From assembly GCA_944472155.2 (NCBI GenBank), contig OX235271.1, positions 23,940,977 to 24,004,976 on the forward strand: 64,000 nt of DNA, written 5' to 3'. The position numbers were made by a program, and so were the translations under genes. The notes under the pieces were generated by a model. The model saw only the letters and a list, made by a program, of their open reading frames with translations, searched no databases and was not told the DNA's origin. The DNA is from Trichobilharzia szidati (lineage: Eukaryota > Platyhelminthes > Trematoda > Strigeidida > Schistosomatidae). Positions 23,780 through 35,100 of the stretch are shown piece by piece; the first letter of the stretch is position 1; every line of letters begins with the position of its first letter.

Positions 23780-25432
23780 ATGTCGCTCTGTAGACAAAAT
23801 TTTCATGAAGAATGCGAGGCTGGAATCAATAAGCAGATCAACATGGAGTTATATGCCAGCTATGTATACATGACCATGGCTTTCCATTTTCACCGTGATG
23901 ATGTTGCACTGAATGGGTTTTATAAGTTTTTCTTGAAAGAGTCTGAAGAAGAGAGACAACATGCTCTTAAGGTAGTTTACTATAATAATAACCATTATGA
24001 TCTAGTTGATGACGTATCAAAACATGAGGGGTGGTCGTATTGTTTTACAAGATATCTCAGCACCTCCCCAACTCTCTTGGACTTCTGGCCTGCAAGCAAT
24101 GCAAGATGCATTAGATTTGGAGAAGAAAGTCAACCAGAGTCTTTTGGATTTAATTTCAGTTGGTGAAAAACATAAAGACCATCACTTCTGTGACTTCATT
24201 ACTAGTGAGTTTTGTGATTAATTATATATTCTCTGCGGTTCTGTGAATAATCCAGCTAGCATTTTCCTCGGGCGCACTGCAGACTTTTCGGGGCAAAAAA
24301 CTTTGGGCGCATTGCCGTTCTTGAGTATTCGCCCCGAAAACTGCCCCAAAAAGTCTGCAATGCGCCCGAAGTCTGCCCCAATAAGTCTGCAATGCGCCCT
24401 AAGTTACTAAGTGCGGCATAATCTTCTGATGACTTAAGGATATTTAGAAGTCTTCCTAACTATGCGGCTGACTGAACCTAAGCGATTCTGTTAGATTCAG
24501 AGTAACGGGTTTGGAAGCACATAGCATAGTCGCTTAATTTTAATACTGCTGTTTGATCCCGGGCTTTTCAAAACCTGATGCATACTTATGGTTTGTGAGA
24601 TAAGTGTAAAAAACCTCAGCCAATGAAGAATTAGTCGATGAAATTATTAGCCAGCTACATCGCCAAGTTTCTCAAGACGAACTAATAGTTTACCTAAGGG
24701 ATTCATAAGAGACCAAGTGGTTTAAAGGTACGTTTACACAGAGGTGTAAGGAAGCTTCTTTTGATAACGTGGAATATTTTTATGTGAAGCAATTTTGATG
24801 CAGAAGCTGTAAATTTTCGAGGTTTTAGACTTCTTTTAGGAGTTGGATGTGTTTATACATGGTGGATAGATAATATGAAATAGCAACGATGATGACTATG
24901 GTTTGAAGTGAACATGTGGGGGTAATGTTCAGTGAGTAAATGTTCTGTATCTTCCTACCGTGAATCTCAGAATTATTTTGTAGGTAAAAATGGCTAACTC
25001 TTATTACATTTCAAAATAAAATTACCATGAATACTGCTGACAGACAGTATAACATGCAAGTTTTTTTTAATAATGTTTACAAAGTTTGTTGCAATGGTCC
25101 TCTCTCCCGGTACTTTTAGTATGGTCGCACTTATTAATAAGTACTTAAAGTTGTCTGAGTGGAGTTTGAAATCTTATGTGTGTTAGATGCAGTGCTAGTT
25201 TATCACACAAGTTGACATTTAGCTTACTTTTTATTTAGTCAATCATTGTTTGTATACTTAAATGTTATTTGGTTTTTTTAACCTCTTTTTCTTACCTTTA
25301 GATGAATACTTGGAAACTCAGGTACAATCTATGAAACAACTTTCAAATTATATTACCAATCTGCATCGTGTTGGTAACGGTCTTGGAGAATATATCTTTG
25401 ATAAGGAGACTTTACATGGAGAGAGCCAGTGA
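23780..25432 (+). CDS. Ferritin, heavy-chain type (three exons)
   Basis: Coding exons 23780-23971, 24006-24204 and 25302-25432 join to 522 bases, 173 residues, the usual length for cytosolic ferritins. Ferritin forms a 24-subunit shell that oxidises Fe(II) and stores iron. Residues of the H-type ferroxidase centre are visible: Glu in [11 protein letters not shown], the Glu pair and His in ESEEERQHA, Glu in [10 protein letters not shown], and Gln in [20 protein letters not shown] and [12 protein letters not shown] are also typical. So this is an H-type rather than an L-type chain. Start chosen at 23780 because [20 protein letters not shown] is the normal ferritin N-terminus; the open frame upstream to 23687 is likely leader. 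Intron 1 is only 34 bp (GT..AG), intron 2 is 1,097 bp. An AATAAA lies at 25479-25484. Schistosomes have a somatic and a yolk ferritin; I cannot tell which this is. Confidence 0.95.
23972..24005 (+). other. 34-bp intron of ferritin
   Basis: Begins GTAG and ends TAG; removing it restores KVV-free ferritin sequence (HALK joined to [11 protein letters not shown]). Very short 5' introns are common in schistosome genes. Confidence 0.9.
24205..25301 (+). other. Ferritin intron 2
   Basis: Donor A|GTGAGT at 24204-24210 and a polypyrimidine-TTTAG acceptor ending at 25301. Joining gives [12 protein letters not shown]. Contains a GC-rich fold-back repeat at 24268-24404; the remainder is AT-rich without recognised features. 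Confidence 0.85.
24268..24404. repeat. GC-rich fold-back repeat (possible miniature inverted-repeat element)
   Basis: The left end 'gggcgcactgcagactttt' is the reverse complement, with few changes, of two copies on the right ('aaaagtctgcaatgcgccc' and 'aataagtctgcaatgcgccc'). The block 'gccccgaaaactgcccc' adds further pairing with the left 'cggggca'. GC content is far above the flanks. No clear target duplication was seen, so the transposon interpretation is tentative. Confidence 0.6.
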
Positions 25433-25478
25433 TCTGGTTTACTCAGATTATTATTATTATTAGCTGTGTGCGAACTTC

Positions 25479-25484
25479 AATAAA
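25479..25484 (+). terminator. Ferritin polyadenylation signal
   Basis: AATAAA 47 bases after the stop codon of ferritin. Confidence 0.8.
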
Positions 25485-26879
25485 CATTATTTTGTAAAAT
25501 CAATAATGCAAATAGATAATTCTGTGTATTGTAAAGCTTACTTGAGTGTTATTTTGACTGCTGCTAGTAACTACTAGAATATAATTACGTGAACATGTAT
25601 AAAATTATTTAAACGCATGATATTGAGACGGTTTTCAGTAGAAATTGTAACAAACAGTTCATACGGTTAAGATATACCGAAGTTTACATTCTTCATTCAT
25701 TTTAAGAAGTGGAATATAACTGAACTTTATCAACTATGATTGCTTTCATGACATATTGTTTTTGAAACAGTAATGATTTCAGTGCCGAAATTGGATAAAA
25801 ACTGGTAAAAGCATATAGGCTGCATCACAGAGTGTGTTTGTAAACTCTGACATCAATATGTGCTGAAGTTATTATTCTGAATCTGTACGAAGTATTTGCT
25901 ATACTTCATTGTTTAAGGCCTTTTTGAAGTCTATTTTCTATGATATTCGCTTTCTGTCATATACTGGAGAGATTGATAGGGTAACCGGAGCATCTCTTGA
26001 TCGTTAGTAGATGGGAATGATCTCATAAACACTTTTTTTCAGACACGCTAGATTATCCTACTTTAAAAGATTAGTCGGTTTGTGATATAGTTTTATATAA
26101 GCAATATTTTAGACTCTTAAGTGATCCAGCTGGAACGGGGGGGACTGTAGTCTGCGCATTTGAAACTCTTTCACGGCATTACAGGGTTACAACCTCTATC
26201 AAGTTGGTGCCTACTCACTACCCTCATTTTGTAGGAGTGTTCCAGAAAAAGCAAATCTTTTATTTTCAAACGTCCAAAGCTTACCAATAGAATTGGAGAT
26301 GCAGAAGGTCTACCTAGGGAAGTGGAGAACCTTGATTCTGAATTAACGGTGCACATAGGCTACATTATCCAAAAGAAACAAATGGTTGGTGGACATGTTT
26401 TGCAAAATCCTCTGAAGACTTATGAATTATTTTTCAAATCAAAGTCTGCGACAGTGGTCGCCTAACACAGTTATCTGTTTTGAGGTGAATATATATTTAA
26501 GCCCTCGTACAGACTACAAAGAAACCGTTTGATGGGAATTTCAATACTACCACACTAAATGGCTTATATTCTGTACTAAACCATTTTGTTGTATGTCTCA
26601 ATTATTTTCAAGTGTGAACATTTTGATTTAATTGCTTTATTGGTGTTATTTTAAACCTCCATTTCAATGAGATTCTCGTACTTGTTTAACATTTTAGACT
26701 GTTTGTACTGTTTTGAGCTATAAAATAGTCGCTTTCAGGAAACTGTCCTTCAGTTTAATGTATAATTTGACTTGTGTCGCACTAAGCACTAGGATCAAAG
26801 TTATGGTGTCTCGTAATCGACAGTTATCAGCTCTTATGTTGTGAGGTTGCATTTCTGTAGAAGAGACTGTCTAAAAAGT
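25485..26879. other. Intergenic, nothing recognised
   Basis: AT-rich sequence after the ferritin poly(A) signal; no motif, exon or repeat identified. Confidence 0.35.
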
Positions 26880-27060
26880 GTAATGTCTTTTCTACCTCTG
26901 TCTGCCTGCTAAGTGATTGCAGCACAATGGTAGCTGGAGATTTAAATGCACTGATTGAAAGTCTGGACTCAGAGAAGAGTCGTTTTCGATGTAGTCGCGT
27001 TCTCTTGGCTACAGATCTCCATTATTTCAGAAGAATAGTTTTTTCAGTTGGTTAAGATCA
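26880..27060 (+). mobile_element. Family B endonuclease remnant
   Basis: Encodes MVAGDLNALIESLDSEKSRF near 26928-26988, matching the GDxNA box of the APE endonuclease in RTE-like elements. Flanking frame is broken. Confidence 0.5.
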
Positions 27061-27139
27061 ATCTACCTAAAGAAGAGGAGGTAAGAACAGAACTGTAAGT
27101 AATGAAGTGCTAGAGGGCAACAAACCCAGATGACTCACC

Positions 27140-27440
27140 TCAGACGCTGGTCTCACTGTCTGGTTCGGGTCTTCGAGGCACTAAGAACATTGTGGATAGT
27201 AACTGTTGGTGACATAGTTCTAAGTCGTTCTCAATGCCACAGAGGCACTGACTTTTTACTAACTTCCAGATTCATAATTCTTATTATTATCCAATATAAT
27301 CTTGCTTCCTCCCATAAATTTTTGTTTATTATAGTTCCTTCGCTTATGTGTATGCTTCTACGAAGTGTGTGAACTACTGCACTTCTGTGCAAAGTTCTAC
27401 CTACAGAATTCACTTCAGGATTCTAATCAAGAAACTGATG
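27140..27440 (+). mobile_element. Family B 3' end remnant
   Basis: 'ggtgacatagttctaagtcg' and the 3' UTR ending near 'tgcaaagttctacctacag' match the family B copies at 7860-8130 and 55790-56040. Confidence 0.6.
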
Positions 27441-27699
27441 TGTTTGTTTGTTAGCAAAAACTGGATACCAAGAAAATGATATTCGTTCTAACTACAGATT
27501 TTTTAATTTCCATATGAACAAGACGAAAGTCTCTAATAACAACTGACCAAATTGTATGAGAAGATATGCCAAAAGTGAATGTTTCATCACTTTGAATCAG
27601 ACTGTATATATGAAAAGTGTCTACTAAGTGAATGTGACAGCGTACGGAATGTCATTAGCATCATTCTATCTTACTTTGTAAAACATACAAGGTACAGGC

Positions 27700-28240
27700 T
27701 AGATTTGCTTTCATATCTTAGACGTACTGATCATACGCCTACCGTCTGCCAGTAGCTTGCACACTATAACATGTATGGCAGGCCGAAAATTGTTGTTTTT
27801 CTCTTGATATGAAAGCTGTCTTTGAATTAGACAGAAATTCTGTTCTAGAATTACCTACTTTAGGAAACTTCACTAATTCCCTGAGAGCTCTGCATAGAAC
27901 ACTTCGGAGTGTTTATAGAGAAAAATCGGCTATCCCAAGTGTAGAAAACCAGCACTATGACTAAGTATGGTTGTCAAATTTCGCGTTACTCTTTCACTTT
28001 GTCAATAATGACATTTCGAACGTGCTCCCTAGCATTGTAAATCTACCACTTGATAACAACCAGGCAGAGGTTTGTCTTTATATGTTACCCAAACTGCGCT
28101 TATTCACTTGGCTATCAGTATCTGTCAGCATTGTATTGTCGAAATGGGGAAGAACTTTTACAGTTAGCCTCAAAGATGAAAAGTCAGAAACAGTTAAAAA
28201 GTTTGCGAATCTAGAAATGCTAGTAATTGTTGAGGTACGC
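27700..28240 (+). mobile_element. Family B reverse-transcriptase remnant
   Basis: Translated pieces SLDMKAVFELDRNSVLEL (27800-27855; motif A region with AxFD decayed), LLFHFVNNDISN (27985-28020) and SVSIVLSKWGRTF ... SETVKKFANLEMLV (28110-28220) follow the order of an RTE-like reverse transcriptase. Motif C is lost. It lies downstream of a family B 3' end, so it is a separate or rearranged copy. Confidence 0.5.
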
Positions 28241-28945
28241 ACATGTGTGTATGTGTGATGTTTCTAGTTGTATTCCGTAAGCCAGTACAGCATATGTCAA
28301 TTCTAAGCCACCACTGCCGCCATTTTATTGTTGATCTAAGCGTCAAAAATTGAGTTAAGTGGAGTTTTGTTCTACTTTTGCGACTGAACTGAGAATTTTC
28401 AGTGTGTTTAAGCAACAAAGACCCCTGCATCAGTTACCAATTTCATATGAACAGTTCTGAAGTATGTTGGTGAATATCAGTCGGTAAACGGTACCATCAT
28501 AGAACACCACCTTTAGTGTCTTAGGTATGTGTTACAAATATCGTTCAGCAGATTCACATCATTCACTAGTGAATAAAAGCGTTAAGTGATAAGGTACCGT
28601 ATGATGAGGAATAATGATATTGGTTAAGATCGATTTTTTCATCACAGTTCCTGGTATTGATTCTGAGGTAATATGTGACTGAAGATACTCTTGTTGTTTT
28701 GCGGTCAGAAAGAAATCGATGGTTATTATCACACTACAGAAGACTCGTTTCTTCTATCACCGTAGGTACTGCAAGTTGCTGCTCTATCACCAACTGGAAT
28801 TAGCTATGCGATTCATTCATTACTGTCTAACTGTATATGTGACTCGTTAGTGTGATCTCGCACTATACATAGTTTGTGAAACCGATTCATCAAACATGTG
28901 ATTGATACACATAATAAGAAATAAATGATATCCAAGATTCGTTTG
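28241..28945. other. No recognisable feature
   Basis: Nothing identified on either strand. Confidence 0.35.
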
Positions 28946-28947
28946 CC

Positions 28948-29295
28948 AAAAAACATCAGCAACAGGGATCTCTGGGTGCGAACCAACCAGAAACCGATTG
29001 TGAAACAAATAGGCAGGAAGAAATGGAGATGGATTGGCCATACTCTGAGGAAACAATCCATCAAGTGACACCACTAGACAAGCCATTGCTCGGGTGGAAC
29101 CCGAAAGGGAAGCGGCGAGTTGGTCGTCAGTGTAAGGGTGACTTGCAGGAGGTCGTGTTGAGAGGAGATGAAGGCGTGTGAGGAGACTTGGAGCCAGGTG
29201 AAGACTCTAGCAGAGAACCGAACGCAACGGAGACCCACGTCTGAAACCCTATGTTCCTCTAGGAATTAAACGAAACAATAATAATAATAAGATTC
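28948..29295 (+). mobile_element. RTE-type element, 5'-truncated copy
   Basis: From 'catcagcaacagggatctctggg' to an (AAT)n tail it matches 35525-35850 of the large RTE element. Encodes QKPIVKQIGRKKWRWIGHTL. The ORF end is frameshifted at the same place as in the large copy. Confidence 0.85.
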
Positions 29296-29493
29296 GTTTG
29301 TTGTCTCTTTGCATTGTTAGGGGCACATAAAAAAATAAATGGGAAGACTAATAACAAAACTCAGAAAAGTAGATTTCAACAGTGAATTGCACTCTTCAAT
29401 ACAGTGACCGAGATTTGAGGATTGAAGAATTATCAATACACCTAAACAAATATAATGATTTTTGTGTAACATCTGAATGTTTATATTACATTA

Positions 29494-29965
29494 TTATTAT
29501 TATTATTGTTCCCTTGGGTTCCGAGTGGAACATAGGGCTTCAACAAGACATCTCCACTTTGTTGTTTATTTTTCTGCTGTCTTCATTAGCTGGGCCCACG
29601 ATTTCCCATAATCTCTCATCTCCTCTATGTCACACACGGACGACCCAATCGTCCTTCCACACTCGAGTGGCGGCTTGGCGCGAGACGTCACTCAACGGTC
29701 CCCTCAGTGGCGTGTGCCCAATCCATTGACATTTTCTCCTATATATTTGTTGAACAATGGGTTCTTGGTTAGTTTGTTCCCATGGAGTTTCTTGCTGATA
29801 GCTCCTTTTGGCCAGCTAGCAATTTGATCTTCAATACAGAACAAAGGCAGCTAATAATAAAGTTTTGTCATAGTCTGCTGGAAATGCTTTTCGTAACGCG
29901 CTGGCCAATTTTCTGACCCGTATAGAAGAAGTGCATGGTCGGCGAGCGTCCTAACCGTATCCTGG
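29494..29965 (-). mobile_element. RTE-type fragment joined to a tRNA-like head
   Basis: The minus strand starts (29965 side) with 'ggttaggacgctcgccgacc', matching the tRNA-like head of the SINE at 50969-51044. It then switches to RTE sequence encoding LLLYGSENWPARYEK and runs to the RTE 3' end and (AAT)n at 29494. This looks like a chimaera of a tRNA-like RNA and the RTE 3' end. Confidence 0.6.
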
Positions 29966-30489
29966 TAAAAATGGGCAAGTATATCAATGGAGTGATAAAG
30001 TGGTTCAAAAAGTGAATCGTACTTGGTTAAGCGCTTTGGGAACTTTTCAAAAACTAGCACATATTGTAGTTTTACCAACAGTTGTAGTGAGTAACCACCG
30101 CTTTCTTAATTTTATTGCTATTTTCTTACAGATGATATATCACTGTTATGCTTTCTAAATTCTTGACTGTTCTTACATTACAGTCGACTTTTAAATGCAT
30201 CTGAAAATTTTGTTTGTGTCAGGATTTGTAGTGACTTAGTAATTACTTTTAAATATTCATCTCAGTAAGCATTGTTTATTTATTTCAATTTTAATAATGA
30301 GTAATCATTGCACTCAAACTTTGAAAGGTGAACAGTTCTGTTAGCTTCGGAGAGCTAAGTTGTTTGATTTAATGTTTCTTCTGCAGGAGACGGAGATGTA
30401 ATTGTTTGATTTTTGTCAGGAATAAAAATGTAGACTTTGAAAGCTGCTTTAGCATTTCTATTACTAAGCATAACTTCTTTTAAAAACAG

Positions 30490-30640
30490 TTATTACTACT
30501 TCCTTGGTTTCCGAGTGGAACACAAGGCTTCAACACCACGTCTCCACATTGTCCTGTTCTCTTCATTCCTCTGCAGCTAGCCCCACGATTGCCAGCAAGC
30601 TTTCATCTCTGCCTCCTCAAATGATATCTGCCTCATGTCA
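30490..30640 (-). mobile_element. RTE-type 3' fragment
   Basis: Reverse complement matches the RTE 3' end ('gttgaagccttgtgttccac'); similarity fades after about 30640. Confidence 0.65.
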
Positions 30641-31420
30641 AGCTCGGATCCACTCCTAACTCATCGTTTCCTGTTCGAGTTTCACTTGTTGTCTTGTTTT
30701 ACTTCATGTTTTCGCTTTATAGGCTCCGCTGAGTCTTCCGTTGTTGATCACGTGATCTTGACACGTGTCACTTTCATACAGCTACTGAATAAGTTTGATA
30801 AAGCTTTGAAGTATGCCATAGTGTTGAAGTAGTTTCTCATGGGTCTAGCTTGTTAGACTTGGAGTCCCGCATCCAGTGTATCTTTTAGTCTCTCCAGGAG
30901 AAAGTGACTTCATATTTTCCTTGGCATAAACAGTTCGCTCTTCTTTGGTAGTTTGACAGGGTTGCCTTTCATCTAATCAGAGTGGGTACCTTTCCTTCCT
31001 TCCAAACATTTTTTACACTAACGGCGTGAACATATCTGCTGTTGTCACTCGATCCGTTTTCAGTACTGAAGGCGGGAATCCCGTCAAGTCATGTTGCCTT
31101 CCTAGCTTTCAGAGGTTTTGAAAGAAGTTATCAGGACAACAAGTTTTTTTAAAGCTAATCTTATATTTTTATAGTGATACGTTCTTTCATTAGTCAATAC
31201 GTTAAATTTGGACTAATACATTCGTTGTTTTCCAAGTTATTTCACTTTCGAGTATCCAGAAATTGACATTCTACGAACTGTCGCATTTTGAAATGTGGAC
31301 CATTCTTTCAATGCTGTTCGTGAAATATATGACTGACTCTAAAATATTTTGTATTCTGTGTAGTTGAACTATTTCTTAATAAATACGTCATTGACAGGTG
31401 ACTGTTGATTATAGATTAGA
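30641..31420. other. No recognisable feature
   Basis: Nothing identified on either strand. Confidence 0.3.
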
Positions 31421-31564
31421 TGAGATTACGTTAAGGGTCTGACCACTGATGTGCTTCAACACTACACATGTCAGTGTAGCCATCTCTTACGATTTAACAC
31501 GTTGACCACTGACTCTTGCTTCAGTTGCTTTATCTGAATTCGGATAATTAATTAATTTCAGTAT

Positions 31565-31920
31565 TATATGGTAGGAGGCAATTGGCGAGTGGCCCTAGAC
31601 CTAGGTTTCATGCTAGCTAGTACTCGTCTGATAGAAATCACTCTGCACCAAAGAAAGGACTGGACACATTACACTAGTTACTAACTAGTGTCCAACTAAA
31701 CATCCCATACAGTCCTACAGGAGATCAACTTTGAGCCCAAACAGTTCAGTGGTAACATCTCTGACTGACTGCAGCACTGGGTGACGTGGATTCGAATCTC
31801 AGAAGGGACATGAGTTCCTTCAAGGTTGTAGGTACGCCTTGCTAACTGGTAAGTGACAGCTAGTACTAAATCTAGGTCGAAGGCTTCCTGTGGCCGATTG
31901 CCTCCAACCAACTAATATCA
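31565..31920 (+). mobile_element. tRNA-Gly-like SINE pair
   Basis: The plus-strand copy has a head 'cagttcagtggtaacatctc' (A-box region like tRNA-Gly) near 31741 and a B box 'ggattcgaatctc' near 31790. Its tail ends with 'cctgtggccgattgcctccaacc'. The tail is also present inverted at 31567-31640, making a head-to-head partial pair. An inverted copy lies at 58270-58650. Open frames starting MVGGNRPQEA in both places are translations of this repeat and not proteins. Confidence 0.7.
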
Positions 31921-32149
31921 ACAACTCAAAGTTTGCCGTGATGGCAAGCCAACTAGCATTCTGGACGCATTGCAAACTTGACTGACAGAATTCAGACATC
32001 TATAAAACACAAAATAATTGAGCAAAGAATATCCGGCGAAGTACAAGAATAGAGTTCCAGGATTGTAAATGTTCCAATGACCTTGTGAATGTTCCAATGA
32101 CCCTGAACGCATGCTAGTCATTGGTTGAGGAAGCTTATTATTATTCTAG
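31921..32149. other. Left flank of the RTE element
   Basis: Contains a short tandem duplication 'aatgttccaatgaccttgtg' / 'aatgttccaatgaccctgaa' near 32067-32110. Otherwise nothing recognised. Confidence 0.5.
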
Positions 32150-35100
32150 CGCGAATAAGTGTGCGTACTGGTAAGTGACCAGCATGAGTTCAGGCCGTGG
32201 TACACGGTTCTGGGCGCGCCCCATGCTGCCTTTCTCGGAAAGGGGGGGTTAGAAAAGGTCGGCCCCAAAAAATGTGCATCCCACTCTCACCCAGAGGCAT
32301 ACCGCGGCCCCGGTGAGTGTACCAACGCGGTCGAAACCAAACTTTGCCCGCTCAAAATGATAAGGAAACCGAGGCTGACCGGCAGCTTAACCGGACTTCT
32401 ACTGATATGACTGTGGCGACGGTATCAGTAGGAGATAACTTGGGTCGTCACACCGTTCCTAGCGTAGCTCCGTTGATAGTAGCAGCGGGCACCAACCAAA
32501 TTTGTCAAACCTCACAACCTACTGATACATTGGCGACGGTATCAGTGGGGGCTGGACTTAGTCGTCACCAATCCAACCCCATGAACCAAACGAATTCGAA
32601 AAATATCATGCCGGATCGGCCGTGGCCCGGATCAACAACGACCGCGCTTTCTGCTGCCGTGTCACACGGCAGAAGTGATAAGTATACTACTGAGACACAC
32701 CAGGCCGCGTGTGACCGGCCTCAAGCAGATGTCCCCTGGGCTCTGCGGTCACGCAACACTAACCTTTTTTCTATTTCAGGTACCCAAAGACTAAACTCAG
32801 GCGTGAGGCCAGCAACCCCACCCTGTAAACAAAGATGCTACAGAAACTTCAGCGTGAACAATCTCCTTGCGTCAAAAGAAAAAGTCTGTGTGGGGACATG
32901 GAATGTCCGCACCATGTACGAGACTGGCAAAGCTGCCCAGATCGCAAGCGAAATGAGGAGATCCGGAATACAAGTACTGGGGATCTGCGAAAGCAGATGG
33001 AACGGAAACGGACTCACCAAATTGTCAACAGGTGAGTCAGTGATTTACTCCGGTCACCCAGAAGACAACCACACACACACCGAGGGCGTGGCTATCATGA
33101 TTTCACCAACGGCAACCGAGGCTCTGATACAATGGGAGGCGATCTCACCCAGAATAATGACCGCCAGATTCAACTCCAAAGGAAGAAAAGTGTCAATTAT
33201 ACAGTGCTATGCACCCACAAACAACGCAGACCTCGAAAAGAAAGAAGAATTCTACAGACAACTACAGGCAGCAATAGACAATACTCCAGCTGGTGACATT
33301 AAAATACTAATGGGAGACATGAACGCCAAACTTGGACCAGACAACACAGGAAGGGAACTCATCATGGGTAAAGAAGCTCTGGGAGAGATGAATGAAAATG
33401 GAGAACTCTTCGCCGACTTCTGCGCCTTCAATGAACTAGTGATTGGTGGCAGCGTATACAAACACAAGGATATTCACAAGGCTACATGGGTGTCACCGGA
33501 TGGGCGAACCAAAAACCAAATTGACTTCATCACAATCTCGAGGAAGTGGGGGCGCAGCCTACTGGACACAAAAGCAAGAAGAAGAGCAGACGTTGGCTCA
33601 GACCACTATCTCGTACAAGGAACAATCCAACTCAAATTAAAAGCTTTCAGAGAAACAGGAGCTGCAGATAGACCACAAGCCAAGTTCAACACTCAAAAAC
33701 TAAAGGACCAGGATACAAAGGACATCTTTACTGCAAGCATAAAGGACAAAGCTGAGACACAAATCAACATTAGCGAAGAGGTCAGCGTCGAAAAACACTG
33801 GGACAACCTGAAAGCGGTATGTAGCGAAACCTGCATGGAAGTTCTGGGCAGGAAGAAGAGACAGGACAAACCGTGGCTCACTACGGACACTTGGAGGCTA
33901 ATAGAAGAGAGAAGGATGGTGAAACAAAAGATTCTCCAGTGCACCGACGAGCAACAGAAACAGGAGTTGAATGCAAGCTACAATACACTGAACAAAGGAG
34001 TAAAGAAGAGTGCCAGAGAAGACAAAAGAAAGTATTATGAAGCCATGACAAATGAAGCAGAACAAGCAGCAGGCAAAGGAGACCTCGCAACACTCTACCA
34101 AACAACTAGGTACCTCTCAGGCAAAAATTCGTCACAAATTAAGCCAGTGAAGGATGACAATGGAAAGTCAATCACCAAAGAAGTGGAGCAAAGGAAACAG
34201 TGGGCTGAACACTTCAAAAGACTACTAAACCGACCGCCACCTACAACGCGCCCAACAATACCAACAACGGAGACAGAGCTACCAGTGAACATCAACCCCC
34301 CGAGGAGAACAGAAGTCCTGAAGGCAATCAAGATGCTGAAAGCTGGAAAAGCAGCAGGACCAGATGGAATCCCAGCAGAGGCATTGAAAGTGGACCCAGA
34401 GACAACAGCAGACTTGATGACGCCACTACTAGAGAAGGTGTGGAAAGAAGGCAAAGTACCCGAGGATTGGAAGAAAGGATACTTATTCAAACTACCAAAG
34501 AAAGGAGACTTAAGTCAATACAAGAGCTGGCGCGACATTATGCTCCTGTCCATCCCAAGCAAAATACTAAGCCGCATCATCCTGGAGAGGATCAAACAAG
34601 CCCTGGATGAAAAACTTCGACCGGAACAAGCTGGATTCAGGAGAAACAAGTCATGTATTGATCAAATTGCCACACTACGGATCATCATTGAACAAAGTTT
34701 GGAATGGCAGTCACCTCTCTATCTCAACTTCATCGACTTTGAAAAGGCCTTCGACATTGTCGATCGAGAGGTGATTTGGCAACTACTTCGCTACTACGGG
34801 GTGCCGCCGACAATTATACATCTCATCCAACAGTTGTATGACAACGCTGCATGCCAAGTAATCCACAACGGGAAACTTACGGAATCCTTCGAAGTGAGGA
34901 CAGGAGTAAGACAAGCTGGCTGCCTACTATCGCCAATGATTTTCCTGATTGTGGTAGATTGGATAATGCGACAGACAGCGGGCAATGAGGAAACAGGCAT
35001 AAAATGGACTCACACAAAGAACTTGGAGAATCTGGACTTCGCCGATGATATATGTCTGATTTCCCACAAACTGGAAGATATGCAAGCGAAAAGTAACAAG

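Noticed and set aside
23600..23780. Iron-responsive element before the ferritin start
   Set aside because: No hairpin with a CAGUGN loop and bulged C could be recognised by eye.
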